Shown here in pieces: positions 4,896 through 5,069 of a stretch of 5,069 nt of DNA. The notes beneath the pieces were generated by a model. That model saw only the letters and a program-made list of their open reading frames with translations, made no database searches and was not told the DNA's origin. Every line of letters starts with the position of its first letter. Within the stretch, counting starts at the first letter, position 1. The stretch is from JAICLK01 sp036489905 (GTDB lineage Bacteria; Patescibacteriota; Saccharimonadia; Saccharimonadales; UBA4665): NCBI GenBank assembly GCA_036489905.1, contig DASXEX010000005.1, positions 1 through 5,069 on the forward strand, given 5' to 3'. A program made the translations under genes and the position numbers.

Positions 4896-4904
4896 AGTAT
4901 AACA
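4896..4904 (-). promoter_or_regulatory. Extended -10 promoter of the ATPase gene
   Basis: TGTTATACT on the minus strand fits TGnTATAMT. The expected start near 4889 gives a leader of about 18 nt containing the GAAAGGTG site. A -35 at 17 nt would be TTCAGG (4919-4924), a poor match and overlapped by the imperfect dyad at 4921-4942. A protein bound there could block the promoter. Confidence 0.6.
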
Positions 4905-4920
4905 AACATGGACTAAACCC

Positions 4921-4942
4921 TGAACTAAGCCGACTTAGCTCA
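4921..4942. repeat. Imperfect dyad TGAACTAAG-N4-CTTAGCTCA, candidate operator
   Basis: The two 9-bp arms (4921-4929, 4934-4942) are inverted copies with one mismatch, giving CTAAG/CTTAG plus TGA/TCA outer pairs. A third copy of the same word (TTAGCTCA) lies at 4970-4977, directly before the -35 of the right-edge gene. The dyad overlaps the -35 region of the ATPase promoter. This arrangement suits a regulator acting on both divergent genes, but no protein can be named. Confidence 0.4.
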
Positions 4943-4977
4943 TAAATAAAGTTCCCCAAGTAGTATTCGTTAGCTCA

Positions 4978-5006
4978 TTAAAAAAGTACCCGTAATCTTC
5001 TATCAT
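4978..5006 (+). promoter_or_regulatory. Promoter of the right-edge gene
   Basis: TTAAAA (4978-4983, four of six consensus bases), a 17-nt spacer and TATCAT (5001-5006). The expected start near 5013 leaves a leader of about 16 nt that includes the GGAGGTG site before the ATG at 5029. Confidence 0.5.
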
Positions 5007-5028
5007 GCTGTCTGGTATGGAGGTGCGG

Positions 5029-5069
5029 ATGAAGGGACGCTATATGAGCAAGTTAACTCGCAAAGATTA
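5029..5069 (+). CDS. 5' end of an unidentified gene cut by the right edge
   Basis: ATG at 5029 opens a frame that reads MKGRYMSKLTRKD and runs off the window. The start is chosen because a strong Shine-Dalgarno site, GGAGGTG (5019-5025), lies at the right distance (5 nt from GGAGG). Other in-frame ATGs at 5005, 5017 and 5044 are less well placed: the second lies across the 5' edge of the site and the last has only a weak AAGGGA. The 13 visible residues are basic and give no family. The gene is divergent from the ATPase and shares its 157-nt intergenic region, so a regulator of the pump is possible, but nothing in the residues shows that. Confidence 0.6.
   Translation, partial: MKGRYMSKLTRKD

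Noticed and set aside
1..5069. CRISPR array, integrase attachment site or complete insertion sequence
   Set aside because: No regularly spaced repeats, no duplicated 3' tRNA sequence and no complete transposase or integrase are present in the window.

Overview
The window holds three complete protein genes, one tRNA gene, two or three probable small genes and two genes cut by the window edges. The sequence is bacterial: clear -35/-10 promoters, Shine-Dalgarno sites before two genes, and a tRNA with an encoded CCA end. Base composition is moderate, GC-richer inside the large genes and AT-richer at both ends. Stops are TAA and TAG in the three large genes, so nothing suggests a recoded UGA. Taxonomy cannot be fixed from sequence alone. 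Compact genes, a stand-alone dolichol/phytol kinase-like protein, a TPC-type P-type ATPase and many apparently leaderless starts would suit a Patescibacteria (for example Saccharibacteria-like) or an actinobacterium-related lineage. This is a guess, not a call.

Layout. Bases 1-600 carry only small minus-strand reading frames: a gene fragment running off the left edge (start at 79), a doubtful 36-codon frame ending on that start, and a pair of 47- and 38-residue frames (257-400 and 408-524). A hairpin at 541-564 separates these from a DHA2-type MFS exporter (602-1978, minus). Bases 1985-2041 form a divergent promoter region. The MFS -10 box lies exactly 6 nt from its ATG. A near-consensus plus-strand promoter (TTGGCA, 17 nt, TATAAT) points the other way into a strongly structured, non-coding stretch of about 185 nt, followed by tRNA-Pro(CGG) at 2232-2308. 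A CTP-dependent polyprenol/phytol kinase-like membrane protein follows (2384-3010, plus). It ends tail-to-tail, 10 nt from a heavy-metal P1B ATPase (3021-4871, minus). Bases 4872-5028 are a second divergent promoter region, with repeated TGARCTAA words, leading to the start of a plus-strand gene cut at the right edge.

Function. The two transporters suggest export of toxic organic compounds (MFS) and of metal ions (P1B ATPase). The kinase suggests phosphorylation of an isoprenoid alcohol. They do not form one operon; each has its own promoter. The most consistent unusual pattern is the start architecture. Several genes have a TANNNT hexamer 5-7 nt before the ATG and no Shine-Dalgarno site, so the mRNA would begin at the start codon. 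The ATPase and the right-edge gene instead have short leaders with Shine-Dalgarno sites.
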